From an uncultured Mollicutes bacterium (lineage in GTDB: Bacteria; Bacillota_I; Bacilli_A; RFN20; CAG-826): a DNA stretch of 64,000 nucleotides. The DNA is taken from assembly GCA_900539595.1 (NCBI GenBank), contig UQCQ01000007.1, forward strand, positions 1 to 64,000, in the 5' to 3' direction. The notes under the pieces are model-generated. The model saw only the letters and a list, made by a program, of their open reading frames with translations, ran no database searches and was not told the origin of the DNA. Of the stretch, positions 17,540 to 25,765 are shown in pieces (positions within the stretch are counted from its first letter, which is position 1; each line of letters begins with the position of its first letter). The position numbers and the translations under genes are program-made.

Positions 17540-19333
17540 TTATTTATATAGCTGTTTGTAAAGCATGCAGGCGCGATAGTCCGCGGATTCGAGGTCTTTC
17601 GTGCCGAACGCGCTCCAAGCGTGCGGGCGGAAGATCTCCGCGTCGTCCACGTTATGCATGGAGACGGGGATGCGAAGCATCGAGGCCAAGGTGATTAAAT
17701 CTTTGCCAACGTGGCCGTAGACGAAAGCACAGTGGTTGGCGCCCCAGTGGGCCATGACGTCGTAAGTGGAATCAAAGGCGTGGCCATAATGGTGCTTTTC
17801 GTCGTTCAGGCGCGGGACGAAATAGGTGGATGGCCAGCTGCGGTCGGTGATATCCAAAATCTTTTGATTGGCCTCTTCGGGGAGGACAATCGTTGAACCT
17901 TCGGCGATTTGCATGTCATATCCCAGTCCATCGATCAAATTGATGCGGACCAAGGTGACGGGCATTTCGGCGCAGGTATCCCAGCGGGCGGAGAATCCGC
18001 CGCCGCGGAAGGAGCCGCGGTTGGCCGCTTCCCATTTGGTGGCTTTTAACATCGCATCGATATCTTTGTCGGTAACGTTCATCCACGGCTTCCAGCAATG
18101 TTCGCCTTTTTCGTTGATGGAGGCGCCATTGCCGTCCAATGCGGCGGCACCGGAATTCAGGAGGTGCATGAAGCCGAGTTTTGCAAGGCCTTCTGCCTCC
18201 ATCCCCGTGCGTTCCTTGTAGGCTTTTGGCGACCAATAGGTACGGACGTCGGCAAAGATCGAGGCTTCGTGGGTGAGAAGGTTTTCCATAACCATGCCAA
18301 GACCATTGCAGTTATCCCCTTCGGTAGCAAGGATCGTTGGGTTTTTCTTGCCGTTCCAATCGAAGGTTCCTGAAAGGATCGATTCGGGGAAGTCGGCATT
18401 GGGGAGCCAGTCCGTCCATTGACGTTGTCCCTGGAATCCGGCGAATAAGGCATGATGGCCAAGGGCCTCTTCCTTGAAGCCGATTTCAGCAAGCTTGGGA
18501 TTGCCAAGCATCAAATCGCGGATGATAAGCGTCATCTTGATCGTGAATTCCCATTGCTTTTCTTTTTCTTCTTGGGAGAAAGCAGGAGCGAATGGCCAAA
18601 CATCGGGGCGGTTGAAGTCTTCGCCTTCGGGGCATTTTTCTTTGACCCATTTCAAGGCTTTTTCATATTCTTCGTGGTCGTAGATTCCTAAATCCATTCG
18701 GCGGAGGATTTCAACTTCATCCACCCATTCGGCGCGGAGCCCGAAGGTCTTTTGCATGTAGTTGGCGTCGATATAAGAACCTCCGATTCCCATCGAGACG
18801 GTTCCAATGCCAAGGTAAGACATCTCTTTGAATTGGCCAACGACCAAGGCGGCGCGGGCGAAGCGGAGAATCTTCTCTTCCACGTCCGGCGTGATGCCGT
18901 CCTTATCCGCGGTTTGGACATCGTGACCATAAATCGCGAAGGCCGGAAGACCGCGTTGAACGTGGGCAGCCATCGCGGCAGCTAAATAGACGGCGCCGGG
19001 GCGTTCGGTTCCGTTGAACCCCCAGATGGCTTTGGTCGTGAGGGGGTCGAGGTCCATGGTTTCGGTCCCGTAGCACCAGCAGGGGGTGACCGTTAAGGTC
19101 GCCGTGACGTTTTGGGTGTGGAAATAGTCATTGCATTTCGCGCTTTCGGCGGCTCCGCCGATTGTGCAGGGCGAGATGACGACTTCGGCCGGGGTGCCAT
19201 CGCCATAGAAGACATTGCTTTCAATGAGTTTCTTCGCGGCTTTGGCCATGGCCATGGTCTGCTCTTCCAATGATTCGCGAACGCCATAGCAGCGTCCGTC
19301 GATCACAGGACGAATTCCAATACGTGGTTTCAT
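17540..19333 (-). CDS. fucI: L-fucose isomerase
   Basis: This 597-residue protein starts at the ATG at 19333, preceded by AAAGGAG; the frame runs further upstream but without a ribosome site. The sequence matches FucI throughout: PRIGIRPVIDGR at the start, WGFNGTERPGAVY near 123, the metal-binding Glu/Asp region around ATEGDNCNG near 340, and the C-terminal HYGHAFD and GANHCAFVYGH segments. Length is as expected (about 590). It interconverts L-fucose and L-fuculose; relatives also act on D-arabinose. It diverges from rhaB/rhaD. No fucose permease or fuculose aldolase of the FucA type lies in the window. Confidence 0.96.
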   Translation of the reverse strand: MKPRIGIRPVIDGRCYGVRESLEEQTMAMAKAAKKLIESNVFYGDGTPAEVVISPCTIGGAAESAKCNDYFHTQNVTATLTVTPCWCYGTETMDLDPLTTKAIWGFNGTERPGAVYLAAAMAAHVQRGLPAFAIYGHDVQTADKDGITPDVEEKILRFARAALVVGQFKEMSYLGIGTVSMGIGGSYIDANYMQKTFGLRAEWVDEVEILRRMDLGIYDHEEYEKALKWVKEKCPEGEDFNRPDVWPFAPAFSQEEKEKQWEFTIKMTLIIRDLMLGNPKLAEIGFKEEALGHHALFAGFQGQRQWTDWLPNADFPESILSGTFDWNGKKNPTILATEGDNCNGLGMVMENLLTHEASIFADVRTYWSPKAYKERTGMEAEGLAKLGFMHLLNSGAAALDGNGASINEKGEHCWKPWMNVTDKDIDAMLKATKWEAANRGSFRGGGFSARWDTCAEMPVTLVRINLIDGLGYDMQIAEGSTIVLPEEANQKILDITDRSWPSTYFVPRLNDEKHHYGHAFDSTYDVMAHWGANHCAFVYGHVGKDLITLASMLRIPVSMHNVDDAEIFRPHAWSAFGTKDLESADYRACMLYKQLYK

Positions 19334-19378
19334 ACTTTTTCTCCTTTGATGAGCGAATATGTTTGGAACGACACCTTC

Positions 19379-19384
19379 ATTATA
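19379..19384 (-). promoter_or_regulatory. fucI: -10 element of fucI
   Basis: TATAAT on the minus strand lies about 45 bases before the start codon. The -35 position is poor (TGCTAA at 17-base spacing), which would fit a regulated promoter. Confidence 0.45.
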
Positions 19385-19437
19385 CGTGCGCGGCTCCTTC
19401 ATTAGCATAAGGGGAATCTGGTTGCGTGAATATTTCC

Positions 19438-19555
19438 AAATGAGCATGAATACGCGCAAATATATGCTCATTTATGAATAAAATAAGCGATAAAGTCAAG
19501 GAAAAAGCCCGATTCTATGGATGGCTAAAGGGGTGAAAACCTTCTTGCTCATTTA
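19438..19555. promoter_or_regulatory. Three repeated operator-like sites in the fucI/rhaB intergenic region
   Basis: AAATGAGCAT (19438-19447) and ATGCTCATTT (19464-19473) form a perfect 10-base inverted repeat with a 16-base gap, and TGCTCATTTA recurs at 19546-19555. A looser GCTCAT also sits in the fucI leader. Repetition between divergent sugar genes, with a DeoR gene nearby, makes this the best candidate for the locus operator. Confidence 0.6.
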
Positions 19556-19642
19556 CGATAATATCCTGAAAAACGTGCATAACATCGCCAATTTAGGCGA
19601 ACAATCCCCAAATCGAACTGATTTTTCTAGTATCATAAAAGC

Positions 19643-21073
19643 ATGAAAGTTCTTTCGATTGATGTTTCCGCCTCCAGCCTTCGCGTCTTGAAGGTCTGCC
19701 ATGATGAGGCCGGTTTTCATTATGAAACCATTTACCGCGTTCCTAACGATATGGTCTACGTAGACGGCCATTACCACTGGGACAATGAAAAAATCCTGAA
19801 GGGAATTCAAAAAGGAATCGTCAAAGCCTGCCAAGAAGATCCAGAAATCCAAAGCGTTGGAATCGATACTTGGGGGGTGGACTACGTTCCCTTGGACGAA
19901 AAAGGAAATCCCCTTGCCATGGCGATGTGCTATCGTGACGAACGTTGCCAAAAAGCGATGAAAGCCTTTCTCCAAGAAACCCCTTATTGGGAGGTTTACA
20001 GGCAAACGGGGATTCAACGTTGCAACTTCAATACGATTTTCCAACTTTACGATGATTTGGTCTTGGAAAAGAAAAAAATGGCCTCTTTCCTTTTGATGCC
20101 GGATTATTTGAGCTATCGCTTAACGGGGGAAAAGCGGAACGAAGTGACCAATTTGTCCACGGGGGCTCTTTATAATCCCTTGACCCGCGATTATGCGGAG
20201 GGATGCTTGGCAAAAGTTGGACTAACCAAAGACAAGATGCCCCGTCTCATCCGTCCCGGCGAACGGATCGGAACCCTTCACCTCGAAGGGGCTCCTGAAT
20301 TACCGGTTATTGCGGTGTGTAGCCACGACACCGCCTCGGCGATTGCCTCGATGCCCTTGACCTCGCGTTCCTTCTATATCTCCAGCGGAACCTGGAGCTT
20401 GCTTGGGGCTGAATTGGATCACCCTTTCATCAACAAGGAAACCTTTGAAAAGGATTTCACCAATGAAATGGGGTATGACGATCACGTCTGCTTCCTCAAA
20501 AACGTCATGGGCTTCTTCATGATTCAAGAACTCCGTCATGAATTTAACGATATTCCCTTCGCCGATATCTTAAAGCAGGCGAATGAATCGAAGGTCGATG
20601 GGCTTTATATCGACGTGGACGATTTGCCCTTTGCTTCTCCACGAAACATGAAAGCCAAAATCTTGGAATATCTAGATAAAACCCACCAAAAGCATGGAGA
20701 TTTAAGTCTTGGAGACCTTGCTCATATCGTCTATGAATCCTTGGCAATCAAGTATGCCTTGCGCATCCAAGACCTCGAAAAACTTGTGGGCTTTGAAGCG
20801 GAATCCCTTGTTGTCACGGGGGGAGGAACCAATATCCCCTCTCTCCTTCAACGGATTGCCGATTTGTCGGGATTAGTCGTGAAAACCGGAGAAGCGGAAG
20901 CAACGGCTTACGGCAACGCGATGGTTCAATTCCTCGCCTTAAAGGAATTCGCCTCTTTGTCTGAGGCGCGTGAGGCCTTGTTCGCCTCATCCCAACATGA
21001 TGTCTATTCGCCGAGGGCGATGGATAAAAAGGCCGTATTTGAGGCTTATACAAAAGCAACGAAAGGAAATTAA
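19643..21073 (+). CDS. rhaB: FGGY-family rhamnulokinase / fuculokinase
   Basis: This 476-residue FGGY kinase matches RhaB: SIDVSASSLRVL at the start, GIDTWGVDYVPLD near 73, YRDERC near 99, and the ATP site VTGGGTNIPSLLQ near 391. It phosphorylates a 6-deoxy-ketulose at O1. Because it sits next to fucI and before rhaD, while rhaA is elsewhere in the window, it probably serves both L-fuculose and L-rhamnulose. There is no Shine-Dalgarno site before the ATG; instead TATCAT at 19631-19636 lies exactly where a -10 box of a leaderless transcript would be. Confidence 0.9.
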   Translation: MKVLSIDVSASSLRVLKVCHDEAGFHYETIYRVPNDMVYVDGHYHWDNEKILKGIQKGIVKACQEDPEIQSVGIDTWGVDYVPLDEKGNPLAMAMCYRDERCQKAMKAFLQETPYWEVYRQTGIQRCNFNTIFQLYDDLVLEKKKMASFLLMPDYLSYRLTGEKRNEVTNLSTGALYNPLTRDYAEGCLAKVGLTKDKMPRLIRPGERIGTLHLEGAPELPVIAVCSHDTASAIASMPLTSRSFYISSGTWSLLGAELDHPFINKETFEKDFTNEMGYDDHVCFLKNVMGFFMIQELRHEFNDIPFADILKQANESKVDGLYIDVDDLPFASPRNMKAKILEYLDKTHQKHGDLSLGDLAHIVYESLAIKYALRIQDLEKLVGFEAESLVVTGGGTNIPSLLQRIADLSGLVVKTGEAEATAYGNAMVQFLALKEFASLSEAREALFASSQHDVYSPRAMDKKAVFEAYTKATKGN

Positions 21074-21077
21074 AAAT

Positions 21078-21899
21078 ATGAAAGTAATGGACGCTGAATT
21101 CGCACAGCATTTTGTTCGCTTGTGCTCGGAGGGATATTCCCGCGGATGGCATGAACGCAACGGAGGAAACCTTTCCTACCGCATGACCCAAGCCGATGTG
21201 GATATGGTCAAAGACCAATTCTTTGAACGGGAAGTCCGTTCCACGGGCTGCCACGTTTCTAAGCTTGGCGGAGAATATTTCTTGGTCAAAGCTACCGGTG
21301 GCTTCATGGGCAACATGGCCCGGGACCCCGAACACAACATGGGCATCATCCGCTTGGATGAAAAAGGCGAGAATTATTCGATCCTTTGGGGATTCTCGGG
21401 CAACATGCACCCGACCTCGGAACTTCCCTCCCACTTAATGAATCTCGAAGTTGTCAAAGAACGGACCAACGGCAAATACCGTATTGTCTATCACTGCCAC
21501 CCCGCGAATATCATCGCCTTGACCTTCGTCCTTCCCTTGACCGACGAAGCCTTCACCAAGGCCCTTTGGACCTCGATGACCGAATGCCCGATCATTTTCC
21601 CGGCTGGGGTTGGCGTGCTGCCCTGGATGGTTTGCGGCGGAGAAGAAATTGGAACCGCGACCTCCAATTTGATGAAGAAGTACGACATCGCGATTTGGGC
21701 CCATCATGGCATCTTCTGCACCGGCGAAGACTTTGATTCCGTCTTCGGCATGATGGATGCCGTCGAAAAATCCGCGGAAATCGAAGTCAAAGTGCTTTCG
21801 ATGGGCGGAGCCCGTCAAACGATGACTGATGAAAACATCTTGGCTCTTGAAAAGCCATTTGGCATCACGGTCAACCGCGAATTCATCCACACCAAATAA
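21078..21899 (+). CDS. rhaD: Rhamnulose-1-phosphate aldolase
   Basis: This 273-residue class II aldolase matches RhaD in length (E. coli 274) and motifs. NGGNLSYRM near residue 30 and FLVKATGGFM near 73 form the phosphate site, YHCHPANI near 140 holds zinc-binding His residues, and WAHHGIFCTG near 210 holds the third. The ATG at 21078 follows GAAAGGAAA. It cleaves the ketose-1-phosphate to dihydroxyacetone phosphate and L-lactaldehyde. It starts five bases after rhaB. FucI-linked loci usually carry FucA, so here RhaD may accept fuculose-1-P as well; that is inference. Confidence 0.93.
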   Translation: MKVMDAEFAQHFVRLCSEGYSRGWHERNGGNLSYRMTQADVDMVKDQFFEREVRSTGCHVSKLGGEYFLVKATGGFMGNMARDPEHNMGIIRLDEKGENYSILWGFSGNMHPTSELPSHLMNLEVVKERTNGKYRIVYHCHPANIIALTFVLPLTDEAFTKALWTSMTECPIIFPAGVGVLPWMVCGGEEIGTATSNLMKKYDIAIWAHHGIFCTGEDFDSVFGMMDAVEKSAEIEVKVLSMGGARQTMTDENILALEKPFGITVNREFIHTK

Positions 21900-21918
21900 G
21901 GATAATCGCTTAATGGAG

Positions 21919-21943
21919 AAGGCTGGTGCGTCCAGCCTTTTTT
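21919..21943 (+). terminator. Intrinsic terminator of rhaBD
   Basis: AAGGCTGG (21919-21926) pairs with CCAGCCTT (21932-21939) across a 5-base loop, followed by T residues. Confidence 0.9.
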
Positions 21944-22020
21944 CATCTCTAAATTGCCTTCTTGTGCAAAAAATGTATGTTTATGATAATAAAAGAATAA
22001 ATCCAAAAAAGGGGGATAAA

Positions 22021-22650
22021 ATGAGACAGCAATGTTTGTGCATACTTTCCGTTTTATGCTTTTCGCTTTGCTCTTGTGATTCCAAAAACACGAATCACCA
22101 TCAAGATCAAGTGGCCTTTCAGGCGTTTCTAAATGAGGCAGGAACTGCGGAAACTTATCCATTACGGATGAAAAATGGTTGGTATCAAGGGAAATCCTCT
22201 TACGATTACCTGCGTATTGATTATGAAGAACAAGCACGCAATCAGTTGGCTCATGCTGAAGATGAATTTTACGCCTATTTAGAATGGACCGGGGTTTCGG
22301 CTTCCCAAATGCCTATTGCCAAAACGTGTCTTCTCTATCGCCATATTCGTAAAACGCTTTGTCAACCAAATTTAGATCCGGACACCTCTTATGACATCCG
22401 GGATGAGTTTGGTTGGTTTAAAGAAGGCGAATATGTGCGAACAGTGGATTATAGCTATTTTAGGGACGGCGAATTGTCGCCGGGAATAAGTCTTCCAAAA
22501 AAAGAACATTTGGGCGTTTTGGAATTTACTCTTATTTCTCCAGCGGTTTATTTAAAACAAGCAGAGGGATACCATTATTCCTTTGTTCCGGAAAAAAGGA
22601 ATTACACGCTGAAAATGACCCTCAATATGGGCTTCGGACATATACAATGA
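22021..22650 (+). CDS. Putative lipoprotein (N-terminal part of a possibly split gene)
   Basis: This 209-residue protein starts at ATG 22021 after AAGGGGG. The N-terminus MRQQCLCILSVLCFSLCSC is a lipoprotein signal with lipobox LCSC. The mature part is rich in Tyr and charged residues and has no recognised domain. The frame ends at TGA 22648-22650, which overlaps an ATG of an 80-residue frame that continues with similar composition and lacks a signal peptide. A single one-base indel near 22640 would fuse them into one lipoprotein of about 290 residues. Function unknown. Confidence 0.65.
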   Translation: MRQQCLCILSVLCFSLCSCDSKNTNHHQDQVAFQAFLNEAGTAETYPLRMKNGWYQGKSSYDYLRIDYEEQARNQLAHAEDEFYAYLEWTGVSASQMPIAKTCLLYRHIRKTLCQPNLDPDTSYDIRDEFGWFKEGEYVRTVDYSYFRDGELSPGISLPKKEHLGVLEFTLISPAVYLKQAEGYHYSFVPEKRNYTLKMTLNMGFGHIQ

Positions 22651-22889
22651 CTTATTGCTTTGATGAATCCTACGATTTCATATCTTCGATGTCCGGCGGC
22701 TATCGTGTGGGATCCTTTTATTCTGTGGAACCGAAAGAAGGATGTGGGGATGCAAGGGCTTGTGAATTTGACTTTGCCTATCTTGGTGATGATTACAACA
22801 TGGATATTGAACCACCCCTGTTGGATGCGGAACAAAGCGAAAGAAACCAGGGAAAATATTTTTTTCCACTAGAAATTAATTTGTATTGA
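22647..22889 (+). CDS. Small ORF overlapping the preceding lipoprotein; possible C-terminal fragment
   Basis: This 80-residue frame opens with an ATG that overlaps the previous stop by ATGA and has no signal peptide. It contains aromatic and acidic stretches (MTYCFDESYDF, FDFAYLGDDYNMDIEPPLL) like the protein before it. It may be the translationally coupled second half of a broken lipoprotein gene or, less likely, a separate small protein. Confidence 0.45.
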   Translation: MTYCFDESYDFISSMSGGYRVGSFYSVEPKEGCGDARACEFDFAYLGDDYNMDIEPPLLDAEQSERNQGKYFFPLEINLY

Positions 22890-23160
22890 TTAAAAGGGTA
22901 TAAAAATGATTCTTACAATGATTGCGGCCTTTTTGTGCCATAGGTGATGGCTCCAAATTCGATATATCGCCTGAGCCAATCGCCGAAATGAAGAAGGGCG
23001 GTTCCTGACGGACGTTCATCTTTAAAATGAGCTGCCTTGGTTTTATGCGCCTAACGGGCATTGTTTGATAGGGCTTTGTTTGGTAGACTATGGCCGTGAA
23101 AAAGGACGAGTGTTTTGCTTTCATAAGGGGGATGAAACCAAAGACTCCGTTAAAGGTATT
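22890..23160. other. Intergenic region without a convincing gene
   Basis: About 270 bases separate the split lipoprotein from the endonuclease gene. A 12-codon ORF after AAAAGGG (start near 22905) is too short to support. The last 100 bases presumably carry the endonuclease promoter (TTGATA near 23067), but no convincing -10 is seen. Confidence 0.4.
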
Positions 23161-24609
23161 ATGAAAAAGAAGAATTTCGTTTTTTGCTTGGCTCTTGCTA
23201 GCCTAGCTCTTATTGCTTGTGGAACCGGCAATGAAGGGGGTTCTAGCAATACGGAACCCGCCCCGGGAACCAGCACGAGCACGACCGAACCGGCGGATAG
23301 CCAAACTTCGACTGGCAGCCAAACCTCCACCAACAGTCAAACCTCAACGTCCACCGACGATAAGACCAAGGTCCAAGGCTATCGCCGCGTGAAATCCATC
23401 GACGAGCTTCAAGACCAAACCAAAGTCATGATCGCTTCCGATGACGGGGGAAGCCTCGTGGGCTTCACCTCGACCAATAAGCCGAATAAAAATGGCGGAG
23501 TTTATTCCTGGTATTTCCTCAGCTGCAATTTGAATGCGGTCAATTCCAATGGCGATGTCAAAGATATTGGCAATGCTGCTTTGTTTGATTTAACCAAGAA
23601 AGGCGATTCTTATACCTTCTCGGTGAATTCCAAATACCTATCGGGATACGTGGATGGCACGCACTATAGCATTGGACTTATCGATGCGGAAAACGCGACG
23701 ACCTCTTGGAGCATCACGGTGGGACAAGACGGCAAAGCCCAAGCGATTTCCGCTTCGAACGTCTATCTCCAATTCGCTTCCAAATTCGGAACCTGGTGCG
23801 GATACGACCAAAAATCCGACGTTTATTTCTACGTTCCCTCTCTGATTTCGGTGGATCAGTCCCAATCCTCCTCCTCCTCCTCCTCTTCCTCCACCCCCGA
23901 TTATGGCGGAACCAAAGACGACTCCGGATGGGAAGGGCTGGACTTCAACACCTACGGGAATACTTTCCGCGGAGAATTAAAGAAGCGCATCAGTGCTTAT
24001 AAGACCAAAACCGCGACCTATACCGAATGCCTTTCGATTGGGGCGAAAGCCGCCTCCTATCCCCAAGGCAGCAATACCTTCGTTCCGATTTATCACGCTG
24101 CCCCCGGTACGACCGAAGGCATTTCGGGAAACGGGGCAACGACGACGACGGTTGGTTCCTGCAACCGCGAACACACCTGGCCGAAGAGTCGCGGGGGTAA
24201 TATTTCGGAAAAGGACCCCTTCATGGTTCGCCCTTCTTTAACCTCGGAGAATTCTTCTCGCGGGAATAATTTCTATGGCGTTGGCTCCCGGGAATGGGAT
24301 CCTGCTTCCTGCGGATATGAGGGGGCTAGAGGAGAAGCGGCCCGCATCATCCTCTATACCGCGACCGCCTATATGGGCCAATTGGAATTATCCAATAATC
24401 CTAACGATTCTACGTCCAATCATACGATGGGCACCTTAAAGTCCTTATTAGAATGGAATGCCACCTATCCGGTATCGGATATGGAAAAGCAAATCAATAA
24501 CTACCTTTGCAAATCCGGATACGGCCGCAACCCCTTCGTGGATCACCCCGAATACGCGAACTACATCTGGGATAACGCCGGTGTCCGCACAAGTGCTTTC
24601 AACGCTTAA
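23161..24609 (+). CDS. Surface lipoprotein with endonuclease I domain
   Basis: This 482-residue protein starts at ATG 23161 with a weak AAAGG site. MKKKNFVFCLALASLALIAC is a lipoprotein signal. A Ser/Thr/Gln-rich linker (about residues 25-65) is followed by a beta domain to about 235, a run of nine Ser before a Pro-rich joint, and a C-terminal endonuclease I domain (260-470). The last carries the metal-finger motif CNREHTWPKS near 337, followed by conserved Asn and Arg residues (MVRPSLTSENSSRGN). It should be a nonspecific nuclease displayed on the cell surface, degrading environmental DNA for nucleotides or phosphate. Confidence 0.9.
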   Translation: MKKKNFVFCLALASLALIACGTGNEGGSSNTEPAPGTSTSTTEPADSQTSTGSQTSTNSQTSTSTDDKTKVQGYRRVKSIDELQDQTKVMIASDDGGSLVGFTSTNKPNKNGGVYSWYFLSCNLNAVNSNGDVKDIGNAALFDLTKKGDSYTFSVNSKYLSGYVDGTHYSIGLIDAENATTSWSITVGQDGKAQAISASNVYLQFASKFGTWCGYDQKSDVYFYVPSLISVDQSQSSSSSSSSSTPDYGGTKDDSGWEGLDFNTYGNTFRGELKKRISAYKTKTATYTECLSIGAKAASYPQGSNTFVPIYHAAPGTTEGISGNGATTTTVGSCNREHTWPKSRGGNISEKDPFMVRPSLTSENSSRGNNFYGVGSREWDPASCGYEGARGEAARIILYTATAYMGQLELSNNPNDSTSNHTMGTLKSLLEWNATYPVSDMEKQINNYLCKSGYGRNPFVDHPEYANYIWDNAGVRTSAFNA

Positions 24610-24678
24610 TTTCTTCTACCCCTTTGCCATTTCGGCACAATGCCCCCGTTATTTTTCTAGTACCTTGGAGGAAGAATG

Positions 24679-25716
24679 ATGAAAGCGATGACCTATATCG
24701 AAAAGAACCACTTCGCCTTGCTGGATAAACCTAAGCCCGAATTAAAGCATCCTCGCGACGCGATTGTGAAAGTGACCCTGAGTTCGATATGTACGAGCGA
24801 TTTGCATATTAAGCACGGCTCGGTTCCTCGGGCGGTTCCTGGAATCACGTTGGGGCACGAAATGGTGGGGATCGTAGAATCGGTGGGGGAAGAAGTTCAT
24901 CGCATTCGTCCTGGAGACCGCGTCACCGTCAACGTGGAAACCTTTTGCGGAGAATGCTTTTTCTGCCAGCACGGCTTCGTCAATAACTGTACGGATCCTC
25001 ATGGCGGCTGGGCGTTAGGGTGCCGAATCGATGGAGGCCAAACCGAATACGTTCGCGTCCCTTATGCGGATCAGGGATTAAATAAAATCCCCGATTCCGT
25101 ATCGGATGAACGGGCTTTATTTGTAGGCGATATCCTCGCGACCGGATTTTGGTCCGCGCGGATTTCGGAGATTCGTTCAGAAGATACCGTTCTTATTATT
25201 GGGGCAGGCCCCACGGGGATTTGCTCCCTTCTTTGCGTCAAGCTTAAGAACCCCAAGCGGATTATCGTCTGCGAAAAAGACCCAGTCCGTATCGAATTTG
25301 TGAAGAATCATTATCCCGATGTTTTGGTTTGTTTACCTGAAGAATGCGAAGAATTCACCAAGTCCCATAGCGAGCATGGGGGAGCGGATGTTGTGCTGGA
25401 AGTGGCGGGGGCCAAGGACACTTTTGAATTAGCTTGGCGTAGCGCCCGCCCAAATGCGATTGTCACTATTGTTGCCCTCTATGATGAAAACCAAGTTCTT
25501 CCTTTGCCGAAGATGTATGGGAAGAACCTCATCTTCAAAACGGGCGGAGTGGATGGATGCGACTGCGCAGAAATTTTGTCCCTTATTGAACAAGGCAAAA
25601 TCGATACGACCCCTTTAATCACCCATCGTTTTCCTTTCAGTCGCATTGAAGAGGCGTATGACCTTTTTGAAAAACACCAGGACCATGTGATGAAAGTCGC
25701 GATTACCGCGGATTGA
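24679..25716 (+). CDS. Zinc-dependent medium-chain alcohol dehydrogenase
   Basis: This is a 345-residue MDR enzyme. Catalytic zinc ligands are Cys in SSICTSD near 37 and the GHEMVG motif near 59; the structural zinc cysteines are CGECFFCQHGFVNNC near 94. The Rossmann motif GAGPTG lies near 174. Two adjacent ATGs exist; the second (24679) is seven bases from GGAGG and is preferred over 24676. The substrate is likely a polyol, threonine or a short alcohol; reduction of lactaldehyde from the deoxy-sugar pathway is possible but unsupported. It precedes manA by a 49-base gap. Confidence 0.9.
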   Translation: MKAMTYIEKNHFALLDKPKPELKHPRDAIVKVTLSSICTSDLHIKHGSVPRAVPGITLGHEMVGIVESVGEEVHRIRPGDRVTVNVETFCGECFFCQHGFVNNCTDPHGGWALGCRIDGGQTEYVRVPYADQGLNKIPDSVSDERALFVGDILATGFWSARISEIRSEDTVLIIGAGPTGICSLLCVKLKNPKRIIVCEKDPVRIEFVKNHYPDVLVCLPEECEEFTKSHSEHGGADVVLEVAGAKDTFELAWRSARPNAIVTIVALYDENQVLPLPKMYGKNLIFKTGGVDGCDCAEILSLIEQGKIDTTPLITHRFPFSRIEEAYDLFEKHQDHVMKVAITAD

Positions 25717-25737
25717 TTTTGCTTTGATTGTTTACGT

Positions 25738-25743
25738 TATAAT
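25738..25743 (+). promoter_or_regulatory. manA: -10 element of manA
   Basis: A consensus TATAAT lies 22 bases before the manA start, with TTGATT about 19 bases further upstream as a distant -35. It suggests that manA has its own promoter. Confidence 0.45.
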
Positions 25744-25765
25744 AACAAGATAAACGGAGATTTTT

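Noticed and set aside
20814..21434. 206-codon ORF antisense across the rhaB/rhaD junction
   Set aside because: It spans two well-supported genes, with no start context and no recognisable domain.
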